Shown here: positions 46,432 through 55,790 of the stretch, piece after piece
Layout of the letters: the number at the start of each line of letters is the position of its first letter
Position numbering within the stretch: position 1 is the stretch's first letter
Assembly (NCBI RefSeq): GCF_900167185.1
Contig: NZ_FUWM01000017.1
Span: 1 to 64,000, forward strand
DNA length: 64,000 nucleotides
Direction: 5' to 3'
Origin: Selenihalanaerobacter shriftii
GTDB lineage: Bacteria > Bacillota > Halanaerobiia > Halobacteroidales > Acetohalobiaceae
Notes under the pieces: generated by a model
Told to the model about the DNA's origin: nothing
What the model saw: only the letters and a program-made list of their open reading frames with translations
The model's database searches: none
Program-made: the position numbers and the translations under genes

Positions 46432-46851
46432 TCACCTTCTTGCAATTAGAGTCTGTAACTCTACATGTTGGTTATCATTATCCCAAAAAACTTCTACAGT
46501 TACTAATCTTATAGCTAAATCACCCGGATCAGCTGGATATGGTTCAATTTTAATTACTCTTCTAAAATTTAAATAATCACTATTCCCATCACCATCAACA
46601 TCAATAGTAATGTTACCATAATCATCAGTACTATCACTTAAACTATCAAAATCTTGGGCTTTTAACCCTTCTATTGTAGCTTGAGCTAAATTAAGTGCCT
46701 TTTCTCTCATTCCAAGATTATGAGTCATCCTCGTATTATTAGCAAAGAAATTCATCATCGGAATTAAAGCAATAGTTAATAAAGTAATTCCAACTACCAC
46801 TTCAATCAGACTCATACCTTCTTCCTGTTGTAAAGACTCTTTTTGAAACAT
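46432..46851 (-). CDS. PilV-like minor prepilin
   Basis: A 139-residue prepilin with QQEEG-MSLIEVVVGITLLTIALIP: the processing glycine is followed by Met instead of Phe, as in PilV/GspI, and glutamate is at +5. The LAQATIEGLKAQDFDSL segment also fits. It is one of three clustered minor prepilins. Confidence 0.85.
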   Translation of the reverse strand: MFQKESLQQEEGMSLIEVVVGITLLTIALIPMMNFFANNTRMTHNLGMREKALNLAQATIEGLKAQDFDSLSDSTDDYGNITIDVDGDGNSDYLNFRRVIKIEPYPADPGDLAIRLVTVEVFWDNDNQHVELQTLIARR

Positions 46852-46871
46852 TTATCTTCCCCCAGTACCAC

Positions 46872-47330
46872 TTATACCTTCTCTAACCTAATTCTACCTA
46901 AAATACTAACCCAAATTGTATATCCATCGTTATTATCATTAGCTACTGTAATATGTCCATTATCTGCGGTTCCTATAGGCTTAAATGTTACCTCTTGATC
47001 TCCTCCGAAAACAACATCATCGTATTCTAAGCTATCATCTAGATCTTTAGTTTCAATATCTCCATCATCTTCGTTAAATAATGTATATGTCTCATTAGTT
47101 GGATTAAATCTAATCCCATAAGTAACTTGTTCACTTATAGCTCTTTGTTGTACTCGTCTAAAATCAGATGTCATCTCATTAATAGTTGCTTCTAATCTAT
47201 ATCTTGATACTAAATTTCCACTTCTTACGATGATTAAAGAACTTAAAATACCAACAAGACTTAATACAACCATAATCTCTAATAACGTAAAACCTTCTTC
47301 TTTCCCCTTGTAATTTAATTTCATTATCAA
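46872..47330 (-). CDS. GspH/FimT-like minor prepilin
   Basis: A 152-residue prepilin with KGKEEG-FTLLEIMVVLSLVGILSSL and the GspH-type continuation INEMTSDFRRVQQRAISEQV followed by a beta-rich globular domain. It is first of the minor-pilin block, next to the prepilin peptidase gene. Confidence 0.85.
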   Translation of the reverse strand: MIMKLNYKGKEEGFTLLEIMVVLSLVGILSSLIIVRSGNLVSRYRLEATINEMTSDFRRVQQRAISEQVTYGIRFNPTNETYTLFNEDDGDIETKDLDDSLEYDDVVFGGDQEVTFKPIGTADNGHITVANDNNDGYTIWVSILGRIRLEKV

Positions 47331-47361
47331 CTACCTCTTACCGTTTTATTTTAAACGTATA

Positions 47362-48114
47362 TTAGTTATAAATACTAACGTACCAAGCAATAATTTTATG
47401 CCCCCACAGCATCATTAATATAGTACCCATTGCTATTAAAGGACCAAAAGGAATACTATCCTTCCTACCTTTAATACCTAAACCAATTAAACTTATACCT
47501 AAAATCGAACCAACAAAAGATCCAATAAATACTCCCATTAATGTATAGGAAGTTCCTAAATAAGTTCCAATCATAGCTACAAACTTCACATCACCTATCC
47601 CTAACCCACCTTTAGTTAATATCGCAATTAATAGTAATGTTCCTCCAGTAATCACCATTCCTAATAGAGCAGATTTAAAAGAAATATGATTAAATAATAG
47701 ACTCAATATGAGTCCAATTATAATTCCTGGATATGTTATCTTATTAGGAATAATTTTATGCCTAAAATCAATAAAAGTACAGATGATTAATAATGAAACC
47801 AAGAAAGAATACATCCAAAACTTAGCGCTAAATTGGTAATACATAAATAGCATACTAAGCAATATTCCCGTTAAAATTTCAACTATTGGATATTGATAAG
47901 AAATCTTAGTTTCACAATAACGACATCTGCCTTTATTTATTAAAAAGCTAATGACTGGAATTAAATCTATTATTCCTAATTTAGTATTACATTCAGGACA
48001 ACTAGAACGTGGAAAAATGATTGATTCATCATTAGGCAAGCGATATATTACTACATTTAAGAAACTACCAATTAATAAACCGTAAATGAAGATGATAATC
48101 ATCATGTATGTCAT
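47362..48114 (-). CDS. pilD: Prepilin peptidase/N-methyltransferase
   Basis: A 250-residue membrane aspartyl protease that cleaves prepilin leaders and methylates the new N-terminus. The N-terminal domain has GSFLNVVIYRLP and the zinc-type tetracysteine CPECN...CRYCE. The catalytic aspartates are in FIDFRHKIIPN and GLGIGDVKFVAMIG. Its start overlaps the stop of the upstream O-antigen-ligase-like gene by four bases. Confidence 0.95.
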   Translation of the reverse strand: MTYMMIIIFIYGLLIGSFLNVVIYRLPNDESIIFPRSSCPECNTKLGIIDLIPVISFLINKGRCRYCETKISYQYPIVEILTGILLSMLFMYYQFSAKFWMYSFLVSLLIICTFIDFRHKIIPNKITYPGIIIGLILSLLFNHISFKSALLGMVITGGTLLLIAILTKGGLGIGDVKFVAMIGTYLGTSYTLMGVFIGSFVGSILGISLIGLGIKGRKDSIPFGPLIAMGTILMMLWGHKIIAWYVSIYN

Positions 48115-49874
48115 CTAGTTTTCATACCTTTCTTTAGTTTTAAATTAATACTAATCCCCATTCCTAGTAGAGTCCAAAATACCGGTGCTACTGAAATCAC
48201 ACTATCATTGAATAAGCCAGCTATTAGATAAGCAACTATGGCTACAAAGATACTTACTCCTGTTTTACTATAAAAGTCATTTAAGTTTCTATTCCAGTAG
48301 AGCTTAATACTGGAGTATATATAACTTCCAAACATTAATAGTACTGTTATCAATGAAATAATCCCTGTATTAATTGCAATCTGCAAATACATATTGTGTG
48401 GTTTATCTACTATGATTCTAGTGGTTCCAAAATTAATCAGTTTTCCTACAGTATCAAACTGTGGAAAATAAAGAGCATAAAGATCAGGTCCATAACCAGT
48501 GAAAAACGTTTCCTTCAAAAGTGGAATTGACCTCGACCAAATATATCCTCTATGACTAGCAAAGCCTTCATGATTAGTAAATCCCCACTTTTCTACTTCA
48601 TCTGTTTTACATCCACGACCCATAAATCCTAAAATCAAAAATTCCTTTTCATGATTAGTTTTAATCTTAAAATCAGCTTTTTCCTTTCCATATTCAAAAT
48701 TTAATAAATTTGTAGACTTAATAAATTTAAATCTATAATTCTGATATTCTTTATTCTTAAATTTTATTTTTCCATTTGATTCTTCCATATTATAATTAAT
48801 TATCTTATTATCTTTATTAAAAAATTCTAATCTATTATCAGAATTAATCTTTATTAGTAACTCATCTTTATCAGTAACTATTAATAGTCTATTTTTGTTA
48901 ATCACAATATTCTCTAAGCTTCTTGTGTCTTTTTGAATTTCTTTATTGAATGATAATAGTTCTCTAATTAATCGTCCGTTTCCTGTATAATTCATAACTG
49001 TAAAAACAAGTATAAAGCTAATTCCTAAAATTAATATTGGTAAACGACTTTTCATTAATTTTTCTTTGGTTAATAGTAAGAACAATAAAATATTAGAACC
49101 AAAACCAGCAATAATACCTGCTCTAGAAAGACATCCCAACCAATTAGAAAATATTAAAAGGCTAAGGCACCCTAAAATTATTTTATCTCTTTTACTCTCA
49201 ATTGAAATATATAAAGCTACTGTCAAAGGAAATAACATTCCCATATAACTTCCAACATAATTCGGATTATATAAAGTGGAATAAATATAGTCAAATTTAA
49301 TATTAATTTCATTACTAAGTTTGCTTAAAGTATCGGGTAAAATTAATTTTTTCTCAATTACATTAGCAAAAATATCAAATCCAAGGTACTGTAAAAGACC
49401 TATTATTGAAATAAGACTAGCCGAAATAAATAATACTCTTAATAAAAATTTCATATCTCGTTCATGATTTATTAAATTTATACTTAGAAACATTACAACT
49501 AAATATGATAATAAAACAAGCATCCCTTCATAACGATCAGGAAATCCCCAAACTGCTACTTTAGGATAAGCAGAATACATCGTTGATAGAATGATCATTA
49601 CACCATATATCTCCATAGAAACATAATAATAAGTCTTTTTTATCCTTCCTCCTTTGAAAAAATATATAAAAGATATTACTAATGCTAATACAATACTAAT
49701 TAAGAGAAACACCATTTTATAATATGAGAAAAAATCTAATTCTTTAACCCAATACCCTAATAATACACCTTTTAAGGGAATCTCTTTCCCAAATACTATT
49801 AAAGGCACTGCCCCTATTATAAAAACAATAGGAAATAAATATCTAATATTTGAATTCCGTTTCTGTACTCTCAT
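48111..49874 (-). CDS. O-antigen ligase/polymerase (Wzy_C) family protein, candidate pilin O-oligosaccharyltransferase
   Basis: A 587-residue membrane protein with about 11-12 predicted spans and one large soluble loop (residues about 300-450). The Wzy_C core is visible at TFFTGYGPDLYALYFPQFD and IVDKPHNMYLQIAINTGIIS, where the histidine of PHN is the conserved catalytic-type residue of WaaL/PglL/TfpO enzymes. It lies between pilA and pilD and overlaps pilD, so co-translation is likely. A transferase that adds glycans to the pilin is inferred from position; an exopolysaccharide polymerase is the alternative. Confidence 0.8.
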   Translation of the reverse strand: MRVQKRNSNIRYLFPIVFIIGAVPLIVFGKEIPLKGVLLGYWVKELDFFSYYKMVFLLISIVLALVISFIYFFKGGRIKKTYYYVSMEIYGVMIILSTMYSAYPKVAVWGFPDRYEGMLVLLSYLVVMFLSINLINHERDMKFLLRVLFISASLISIIGLLQYLGFDIFANVIEKKLILPDTLSKLSNEINIKFDYIYSTLYNPNYVGSYMGMLFPLTVALYISIESKRDKIILGCLSLLIFSNWLGCLSRAGIIAGFGSNILLFLLLTKEKLMKSRLPILILGISFILVFTVMNYTGNGRLIRELLSFNKEIQKDTRSLENIVINKNRLLIVTDKDELLIKINSDNRLEFFNKDNKIINYNMEESNGKIKFKNKEYQNYRFKFIKSTNLLNFEYGKEKADFKIKTNHEKEFLILGFMGRGCKTDEVEKWGFTNHEGFASHRGYIWSRSIPLLKETFFTGYGPDLYALYFPQFDTVGKLINFGTTRIIVDKPHNMYLQIAINTGIISLITVLLMFGSYIYSSIKLYWNRNLNDFYSKTGVSIFVAIVAYLIAGLFNDSVISVAPVFWTLLGMGISINLKLKKGMKTR

Positions 49875-49946
49875 TGTAATCTCCTAATTTTCAATAATAA
49901 CTATAACATAAGAAATAAATAGTTCACTAACAAAATTTACTGCTAG

Positions 49947-49980
49947 ATTACAACCTGGTTGTTGTCAACCAGGTTGTAAT
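49947..49980 (-). other. Strong hairpin after the major pilin gene
   Basis: ATTACAACCTGGTTG and its complement form a perfect 15-bp stem with a four-base loop, 16 bases past the pilA stop. No U-run follows on the minus strand, so it looks more like a 3' mRNA-protecting or processing structure than a terminator, and would favour pilA mRNA over the genes downstream. Confidence 0.65.
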
Positions 49981-49995
49981 AATTATTTTATCATC

Positions 49996-50484
49996 CTAGT
50001 TAACAGCACCACCACTAGTAGCATCACCTGTAGTAGTTGAAACTCCTTGATCTCCAACATAATATATTGTTGAACTTGCAGTACTAGGAAGTACTATTAA
50101 ATATTGATCATCATCAGCATTATAAGTAATACCTGTACCTGTACCTGTGCTTGTACTTGTATCCAAAACATCTGGCGCTTCTAAATCAACTCCTACTACA
50201 CTTAAAGCACTAGCTAACTCACTAAAATTACTAATACTACGTCCATCATTAACTGTAGGATAATCTCCCTCTTGAGCATTGTACATTTCCATACCTGTTC
50301 TAATTGTACCACCCATAGTAGTAAGAGCTGCCTCCTTCGCTTTATCCTGTACTCCACCAAGCTTAGGAATAGCAATACCAGCCAAAATACCTAAAACTGC
50401 AATTACAATCATCAATTCAATTAAAGTAAAGCCTTCTTCACCTTCTGCTAAAAAAGATAATCTTTCTCTAATTTTTTTTATCAT
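49996..50484 (-). CDS. pilA: Major type IV prepilin PilA
   Basis: A 162-residue prepilin with an 18-residue leader ending EGEEG, then FTLIELMIVIAVLGILAGIAIP with glutamate at +5. The globular part is very rich in Ser, Thr and Gly (TSTSTGTGTG near residue 115; STASSTIYYVGDQGVSTTTG at the end) and has no cysteine, so the usual disulfide loop is absent. A strong ribosome site (AAGGGGG) precedes the ATG. Its position after pilC, a 138-base leader and the hairpin downstream suggest high, separate expression. Confidence 0.92.
   Translation of the reverse strand: MIKKIRERLSFLAEGEEGFTLIELMIVIAVLGILAGIAIPKLGGVQDKAKEAALTTMGGTIRTGMEMYNAQEGDYPTVNDGRSISNFSELASALSVVGVDLEAPDVLDTSTSTGTGTGITYNADDDQYLIVLPSTASSTIYYVGDQGVSTTTGDATSGGAVN
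50131..50160 (-). repeat. In-frame hexanucleotide repeat in pilA
   Basis: Five tandem hexamers on the plus strand, ACCTGT three times, then GCTTGT and ACTTGT, encode alternating Thr-Ser/Thr-Gly in the pilin surface domain. Slippage would change pilin length by two residues without a frameshift. Confidence 0.7.
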
Positions 50485-50584
50485 TTTTATTCCCCCTTAT
50501 TAATTTAAAATTTACTACATAATTAACAACTAATATAAATTCTATTAAGAAATCCTCTTAATCACCTCCCTAGTTAGTTATCAA

Positions 50585-50616
50585 TGTCAGTAATAACTGA
50601 CACTGACCACTGACAC
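50585..50616 (-). repeat. TGTCAG-type repeat between pilC and pilA
   Basis: TGTCAGT-AATA-ACTGACA forms a hairpin at 50585-50602 and is continued by CTGACCACTGACAC. The part TGACACTGACCACTGACA (50598-50615) matches, except for one extra base, the complement of 55791-55807 near ltaE. It looks like a dispersed short element. Confidence 0.5.
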
Positions 50617-50622
50617 TACTAA

Positions 50623-51840
50623 TTAAAATCCTTGCATCATGTCAAACATCGGTAACATCATAGAGATAACTATGCCCCCTACTACTACACCTAACACTAG
50701 AATCATAACTGGTTCTATTAAAGAAACCATCCATTCTACCTTATGCTCTACTTCTTGCTCATAAAAGTGAGCTATCTTCTTTAACATCTCATCTAAAGTA
50801 CCTGTCTCTTCACCAACTCTAATCATCTGCAATGCCATCTCTGGAAATAGTTTATTCTGTTTTAATGGAGCCACCATGTTCTCTCCTTCACTAACACTCT
50901 GCCTAACTCTATTAATTTCATCAACTATTACTTGATTAGAGACTACTCTACTTACAACTTCTAATCCCTCCAAAATTGAAACTCCACTATTTAGTAATGT
51001 ACCTAAAGTTCTACTGAATCTAGTAATCGTAATCTTAGTAATTAAATCACCAAAAATAGGCATCTTCAATATAATATAATCTATCTTCCGCTTCCCATTT
51101 TCTGTTCTATAATAGCGATAACTAATGAAAAGAATGATTCCAATCAAAATTAAAGGGATATACCAATAACTTTGAAAAAGATCACTAATCTGTAATAAAA
51201 TTCTTGTAGGAAGAGGTAATTGTCTATCCATCCCTGCAAAGATGCTTTCAAATGTAGGTAAAATTCCAACAACTAAAAAGGTTACTACCCCAATGGCCAC
51301 TAAAGTGATAACTGCCGGATAGACTAATGCAGATGTTACTTGTTGTTTCATCTCACTTTCTTTCTCAAAATGTTCAGCCATTTCTAATAATGCTTCATCT
51401 AAAACTCCACCAGTTTCTCCAGCTTCGACCATACTAATAAATAACTTTGGAAATATATTTGGATGTTTCCCTAAAGCAGTAGAGAGATCTAATCCGCTCT
51501 CTACATCATCTTGCACCTCTTCAACCGCTCCCTGTAGCCTGGGGTTATCAATTTGATCTACTAATATATCTAAAGACCTTACTAATGAAAGTCCAGAATT
51601 AATCATAGTAGCAAACTGCCTACAAAAAGAAGCTAAATCTTTAGTCTTTACATGTCTTAATTGTTTCAACTGTTCACTAATATCACTACTATCCTCGTCC
51701 TGCTCAAGAGAAATTATATAATATCCTTTATCTTTAAGTCTATCACCAGCAATTTCCTTGCTTTTTCCTTCTATAACACCTTCTAATAATTCTCCATCTT
51801 CATTTCTAACTTTATAATCGAATAACTGAGCGATGGTCAT
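50623..51840 (-). CDS. pilC: Type IV pilus platform protein PilC
   Basis: A 405-residue inner-membrane protein with two T2SSF domains (LASFCRQFATMINSGLSLVR and FSRTLGTLLNSGVSILEGLE) and three membrane spans (about 165-190, 215-235, 375-400). Each domain carries the family's FPxxxxxMVxVGExTGxLdexL pattern (PKLFISMVEAGETGGVLDEA; PEMALQMIRVGEETGTLDEM). The ATG at 51840 lies directly behind AAGGGGGTG; an upstream TTG at 51852 is possible. Confidence 0.95.
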   Translation of the reverse strand: MTIAQLFDYKVRNEDGELLEGVIEGKSKEIAGDRLKDKGYYIISLEQDEDSSDISEQLKQLRHVKTKDLASFCRQFATMINSGLSLVRSLDILVDQIDNPRLQGAVEEVQDDVESGLDLSTALGKHPNIFPKLFISMVEAGETGGVLDEALLEMAEHFEKESEMKQQVTSALVYPAVITLVAIGVVTFLVVGILPTFESIFAGMDRQLPLPTRILLQISDLFQSYWYIPLILIGIILFISYRYYRTENGKRKIDYIILKMPIFGDLITKITITRFSRTLGTLLNSGVSILEGLEVVSRVVSNQVIVDEINRVRQSVSEGENMVAPLKQNKLFPEMALQMIRVGEETGTLDEMLKKIAHFYEQEVEHKVEWMVSLIEPVMILVLGVVVGGIVISMMLPMFDMMQGF

Positions 51841-51862
51841 CACCCCCTTCAATTCTAAATGG

Positions 51863-52909
51863 CTATATTCGCTTCCTTAATGTTTGAACATCTACTGCCC
51901 TACTTAAAGCATCAGATCGACTTATCTTTCCTGCTGAATATAATTCACATAATGAATTATCCATTGTATGCATACCTTTATCTTTACTAGTCTGCATTAT
52001 CGATTCTAATTGATAAGTTTTTCCTTCTCTAATTAAGTTCTGTACTGCTGCATTTGCTATTAAAAGTTCTGTAGCTACAACTCGATCTAAATTATCAAAT
52101 GTTGGGATTAATTGTTGAGATAAAACCCCTTTTAATGTTAAAGCTAATTGAATTCTAATCTGTGGCTGCTGATAAGGAGGAAATGAATTAATAATCCGTT
52201 CAATAGTCTCTAAAGCACTATTTGTATGCATTGTTGCTAAAACAAAGTGACCTGTCTCTGCTGCTTCGATAGTAGTAGAAATAGTTTCACGATCCCTCAT
52301 CTCTCCTACCATAATAATATCTGGATCTTGACGTAAAGCAGAACGCAATCCATTAGCAAAACTATCAGTATCTATACCAACAGCTCTTTGATTAACTATA
52401 CTCTTCTTATGTTGATGTACATATTCAATTGGATCTTCTAAAGTAACAATATGTTTATCTTTTCGTCGATTAATTAAATCAATCATAGCTGCTAAAGTAG
52501 TAGACTTCCCACTCCCGGTGGGGCCCGTTACTACAAATAAACCTCTAGGTTTTAATGCCATCTTTTCTAATGTATCTGGTAATCCTAAAGTATTTAATCC
52601 CATAATTTCATTGGGAATTACCCTTAATACAACTGCTGGGTTTCCTCGTTGATGAAAAGCATTAACTCTAAATGTATACTTTCCTTGATAATAAGTAAAA
52701 TCTACTTGACCTTTACTCTCAAATTTCTCTTCTTGTTTAGGACCCATCAGCTCTTTAACCCATGCATTAAGTTGATCAGATTCTATTACCTCAGTGCCTT
52801 TACTTCTTAATCTGCCATTGACTCTATAAGTAGGATTAATACCAACAGTCAAATGAATATCAGAAGCACCTAACTTTATTCCCTTTTGCAATATATCAAC
52901 TAATTCCAT
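51863..52909 (-). CDS. pilT: Pilus retraction ATPase PilT
   Basis: A 348-residue hexameric ATPase with GASDIHLTVGINPTYRVNGRL, Walker A GPTGSGKSTTLAAMIDLIN, the Asp box VTLEDPIEYVHQHKKS, Walker B DPDIIMVGEMRD, the His box GHFVLATMHTNSALETIERI and a C-terminal retraction motif region (NAAVQNLIREGKTYQLESIM). Presence of PilT means the pilus is retractile, so twitching or DNA uptake is possible. Confidence 0.95.
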   Translation of the reverse strand: MELVDILQKGIKLGASDIHLTVGINPTYRVNGRLRSKGTEVIESDQLNAWVKELMGPKQEEKFESKGQVDFTYYQGKYTFRVNAFHQRGNPAVVLRVIPNEIMGLNTLGLPDTLEKMALKPRGLFVVTGPTGSGKSTTLAAMIDLINRRKDKHIVTLEDPIEYVHQHKKSIVNQRAVGIDTDSFANGLRSALRQDPDIIMVGEMRDRETISTTIEAAETGHFVLATMHTNSALETIERIINSFPPYQQPQIRIQLALTLKGVLSQQLIPTFDNLDRVVATELLIANAAVQNLIREGKTYQLESIMQTSKDKGMHTMDNSLCELYSAGKISRSDALSRAVDVQTLRKRI

Positions 52910-52921
52910 CTAATTGCCCCC

Positions 52922-54619
52922 TTAGTCGACTTGCACTTTTGTCACCCTCATTACTTCTTCTAGAGTAGTTATCCCTTGATTAGCCTTTTCTAAGCCACAA
53001 GTTTCAAGAGTAATCATCCCATCAGCTTTAGCTGCTTCTTCAATATCAGCCGCTGATGCTTTATTAACTATTAACCGCTTAACCTTATCATTAATCTTTA
53101 ACATTTCATGGATTGCAGTTCTACCCCTATATCCAGTCTCATTACATTCTCTACATCCACTTCCATGTTTTAAGGTAATACTATCTCTTCCATTACCTAA
53201 GTACTCTTCTAATCTAGAATCAACTAATATATTCTCTTCTTCACTTATGCATTCATCACATATTTTTCTCACTAGTCTTTGAGCAATAACTCCAATTACT
53301 GAAGATGCTACTAAGAAAGGTTCAATCCCCATATCTATTAATCTAGTTAAAGCTCCAGATGCTTCATTAGTATGTAAAGTACTTAATACTAAGTGACCAG
53401 TTAAGGCAGCATTGATAGCAATTTTTGCTGTTTCTTTATCTCGAATCTCTCCTACCATCACTATATTAGGATCCTGACGTAAGATTGAACGCAAGCCACT
53501 AGCAAATGTAAGTCCGGCTTTAGGATTAGTTTGAACCTGATTAATTCCATCTAATCTATACTCAACCGGGTCCTCAACAGTGATTATATTTTCAGAGTCT
53601 GTATCTAAAGAACTCAAAGCTGAATAAAGAGTAGTTGTTTTACCGCTTCCGGTTGGGCCTGTAATTAATAATATCCCATGTGGGCTATGAATCATCTCTT
53701 TAAATTGCTTCTTATGTTCTTCTAGAAAGCCTAATTCATCAACATCTAACATTAGGTTGCTCTTATCTAAAATTCTAATGACAACCTTTTCTCCTTTTAC
53801 AGTTGGTAATATAGAAACTCGTAAATCTACTTCTTTATCTTTAACGATCATCTGAATTCTACCATCTTGAGGAATCCTTCTTTCAGCTATATCCATATCA
53901 GCCATTATCTTAATCCTGGAAACAAAAGCTGAATGAGTATGTTTAGGAACAGTCATTTCATTATGTAAAATACCATCAATTCTATATCTAATCCTTACTT
54001 CTGCTTCTTGAGGCTCAATATGAATATCACTAGCTCTTAACTCTATACCTTCTAGAATAATATTATTAACTAATTTAACTACTGGTGCTTCTTCTACCAT
54101 TTCTTGTAGTTTATCAACTTCTATATCCTGACCATCAGTATCTTTCGTAGCATTGACATCTTTAATAAATTCATTAATCATCTTCTCATTACTAAAATAT
54201 TGATCTATAGCATATCTAATCTCTTCTTTACTAGCAATAACAGGTACAACTTCATAATCAGTTTTAAGCCTAATATCATCTATGGCTAATACATCTAACG
54301 GATCTTCCATAGCAACAGTTAGAATATCGTTCTTCTGTCTTATCGGAATAGCCATATGTCTTTCAGCCAATGCCTTAGGAATTAATTTAACTATATCAGT
54401 ATCAATTATAAATTTCTTTAAATCAACCTGTGGAATACCTAACTGATGTTCTAAAGCACCCATCACCTGATCTTCAGTAACTAATCCCATATCTTTTAAA
54501 ACTTGGCCTAACCTTTTCTCTCCACTTCCTCTTTGTTTATCTAAAGCTTTATTCAGTTCTTCTTTAGTAATCAAGCCTACTTCAACTAAAATATCACCTA
54601 ACCGTTTTTTCTTTATCAT
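52922..54619 (-). CDS. pilB: Pilus assembly ATPase PilB with N-terminal MshEN c-di-GMP-binding repeats
   Basis: A 565-residue extension ATPase. Residues about 5-65 hold two MshEN-type repeats, RLGDILVEVGLITKEELNKA with its Q, and RLGQVLKDMGLVTEDQVMGA with QLGIP; such RLGxxL...Q repeats bind c-di-GMP in MshE and in clostridial PilB2. The ATPase core has Walker A GPTGSGKTTTLYSALSSLD, VEDPVEYRLDGINQVQ, DPNIVMVGEIRDKETA and GHLVLSTLHTNEA, and a zinc tetracysteine (CDEC...CREC). It is the first gene of the pilus cluster. Confidence 0.95.
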   Translation of the reverse strand: MIKKKRLGDILVEVGLITKEELNKALDKQRGSGEKRLGQVLKDMGLVTEDQVMGALEHQLGIPQVDLKKFIIDTDIVKLIPKALAERHMAIPIRQKNDILTVAMEDPLDVLAIDDIRLKTDYEVVPVIASKEEIRYAIDQYFSNEKMINEFIKDVNATKDTDGQDIEVDKLQEMVEEAPVVKLVNNIILEGIELRASDIHIEPQEAEVRIRYRIDGILHNEMTVPKHTHSAFVSRIKIMADMDIAERRIPQDGRIQMIVKDKEVDLRVSILPTVKGEKVVIRILDKSNLMLDVDELGFLEEHKKQFKEMIHSPHGILLITGPTGSGKTTTLYSALSSLDTDSENIITVEDPVEYRLDGINQVQTNPKAGLTFASGLRSILRQDPNIVMVGEIRDKETAKIAINAALTGHLVLSTLHTNEASGALTRLIDMGIEPFLVASSVIGVIAQRLVRKICDECISEEENILVDSRLEEYLGNGRDSITLKHGSGCRECNETGYRGRTAIHEMLKINDKVKRLIVNKASAADIEEAAKADGMITLETCGLEKANQGITTLEEVMRVTKVQVD

Positions 54620-54658
54620 TTATATCACCTGTAATATAATTATTCTTATTCATTATAC

Positions 54659-54681
54659 AGATATTACTGTTTGTAATATCT
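54659..54681 (-). promoter_or_regulatory. Inverted repeat in the pilB promoter region, candidate operator
   Basis: AGATATTAC-TGTTT-GTAATATCT is a perfect nine-bp inverted repeat 40 bases upstream of pilB. On the minus strand a TATAAT lies just downstream of it (54653-54658 region), with no good -35, as expected if an activator or repressor binds here. The 271-base gap 54620-54890 holds nothing else I can name. Confidence 0.4.
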
Positions 54682-54890
54682 ATCACTAAAATATTTCTAT
54701 ATCAATACCAAAATTCCTTCTAATTTGGAAAATTATTGGATAAATATAACTATTAATCACTTAATAACTAAATATTTATATATTTGTCATCTATACCTAA
54801 TATTATAAGTTTATTACATAATATTCTGGATACCACTTTATCCACCTTTATTCTGTTACATTTTTTACTATATTTTAAATTTCATTTTAT

Positions 54891-55763
54891 TTAAGAATAT
54901 TTTTCAAATTCTTTCTTCATAATCTCTGTTGGTGCTGTTTTTCCCGTCCAAATTTCAAAAGCTATTGCTCCTTGGTGAATTAACATTCCTAAACCGCTAA
55001 TAACTTTAGCTCCTGCCTTTCTTGCTGCTTTCAATAAAGTAGTCTCCACTGGGTTATAGACTAAATCTACTACTGTTAGTTCCTGATGAAGCATTTCAGG
55101 ATTAATCACCGGAGGTACTTTATGATTTGGGTGCATTCCAATTGGAGTAGTATCTACTATTAAATCTATCTTACTTATTATATTATACAACTTTTGCTCC
55201 TCTAGCGGAACAGATTCTATTCTTTTTAAATGCAATTTTGTGTCAATTTCTTTAACTAATACTTCAGCTTTTTCAAAAGTACGATTAGTAATATATAACC
55301 CATTGACTCCTTCTAACCCTAATTGAAAGCTTACTGCTCTAGCAGCTCCACCAGCACCGATGACTAAAACATTCTTATCTTGTGGATAAAAATCATTTTC
55401 TAATAATGATTTAACAAATCCTTTACCATCAGTATTATAGCCAATTAATTTTCCATCGTCATTCTTAATAGTATTAACCGCTCCAATAAGTTCTGCTTCT
55501 TTAGAAATTTCATCTAAATAAGGAATCACTTTTTCCTTATGAGGAATAGTTAAATTAACCCCTTTTAGATTTAATCCTCTTATACCATCTATAGCTGCCT
55601 TTAAGTTCTTAGGAAGAACTTCAAATAGAAGATATAAATAATTTAGATCTAATTCTTTAAAAGCAGCATTATGCATTAATGGCGAGAAGGAATGTTCTAC
55701 TGGATAACCTAATAATCCAACTATCTCTGTTTTGGGCAAATTATCTATCGGTATTTTTAGCAT
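54891..55763 (-). CDS. aroE: Shikimate dehydrogenase
   Basis: A 290-residue NADP-dependent enzyme reducing 3-dehydroshikimate. N-terminal GLLGYPVEHSFSPLMHNAAF, catalytic VNLTIPHKEKVIPYLDEI (lysine), YNTDGKGFVKSLLEN, and the Rossmann VLVIGAGGAARAVSFQL followed by ITNRTFEKAEVL (NADP-type) are intact. It lies upstream of the pilus genes; the other aro genes lie after them, so the pilus cluster divides the shikimate genes. Confidence 0.95.
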   Translation of the reverse strand: MLKIPIDNLPKTEIVGLLGYPVEHSFSPLMHNAAFKELDLNYLYLLFEVLPKNLKAAIDGIRGLNLKGVNLTIPHKEKVIPYLDEISKEAELIGAVNTIKNDDGKLIGYNTDGKGFVKSLLENDFYPQDKNVLVIGAGGAARAVSFQLGLEGVNGLYITNRTFEKAEVLVKEIDTKLHLKRIESVPLEEQKLYNIISKIDLIVDTTPIGMHPNHKVPPVINPEMLHQELTVVDLVYNPVETTLLKAARKAGAKVISGLGMLIHQGAIAFEIWTGKTAPTEIMKKEFEKYS

Positions 55764-55790
55764 AATATTTTAGCTCCTTTCCTTCATAGT

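Noticed and set aside
50564-50572. GGGAGGTG in the pilA leader as a ribosome site
   Set aside because: No usable start codon or open frame follows; the true pilA ribosome site is AAGGGGG right before its ATG.
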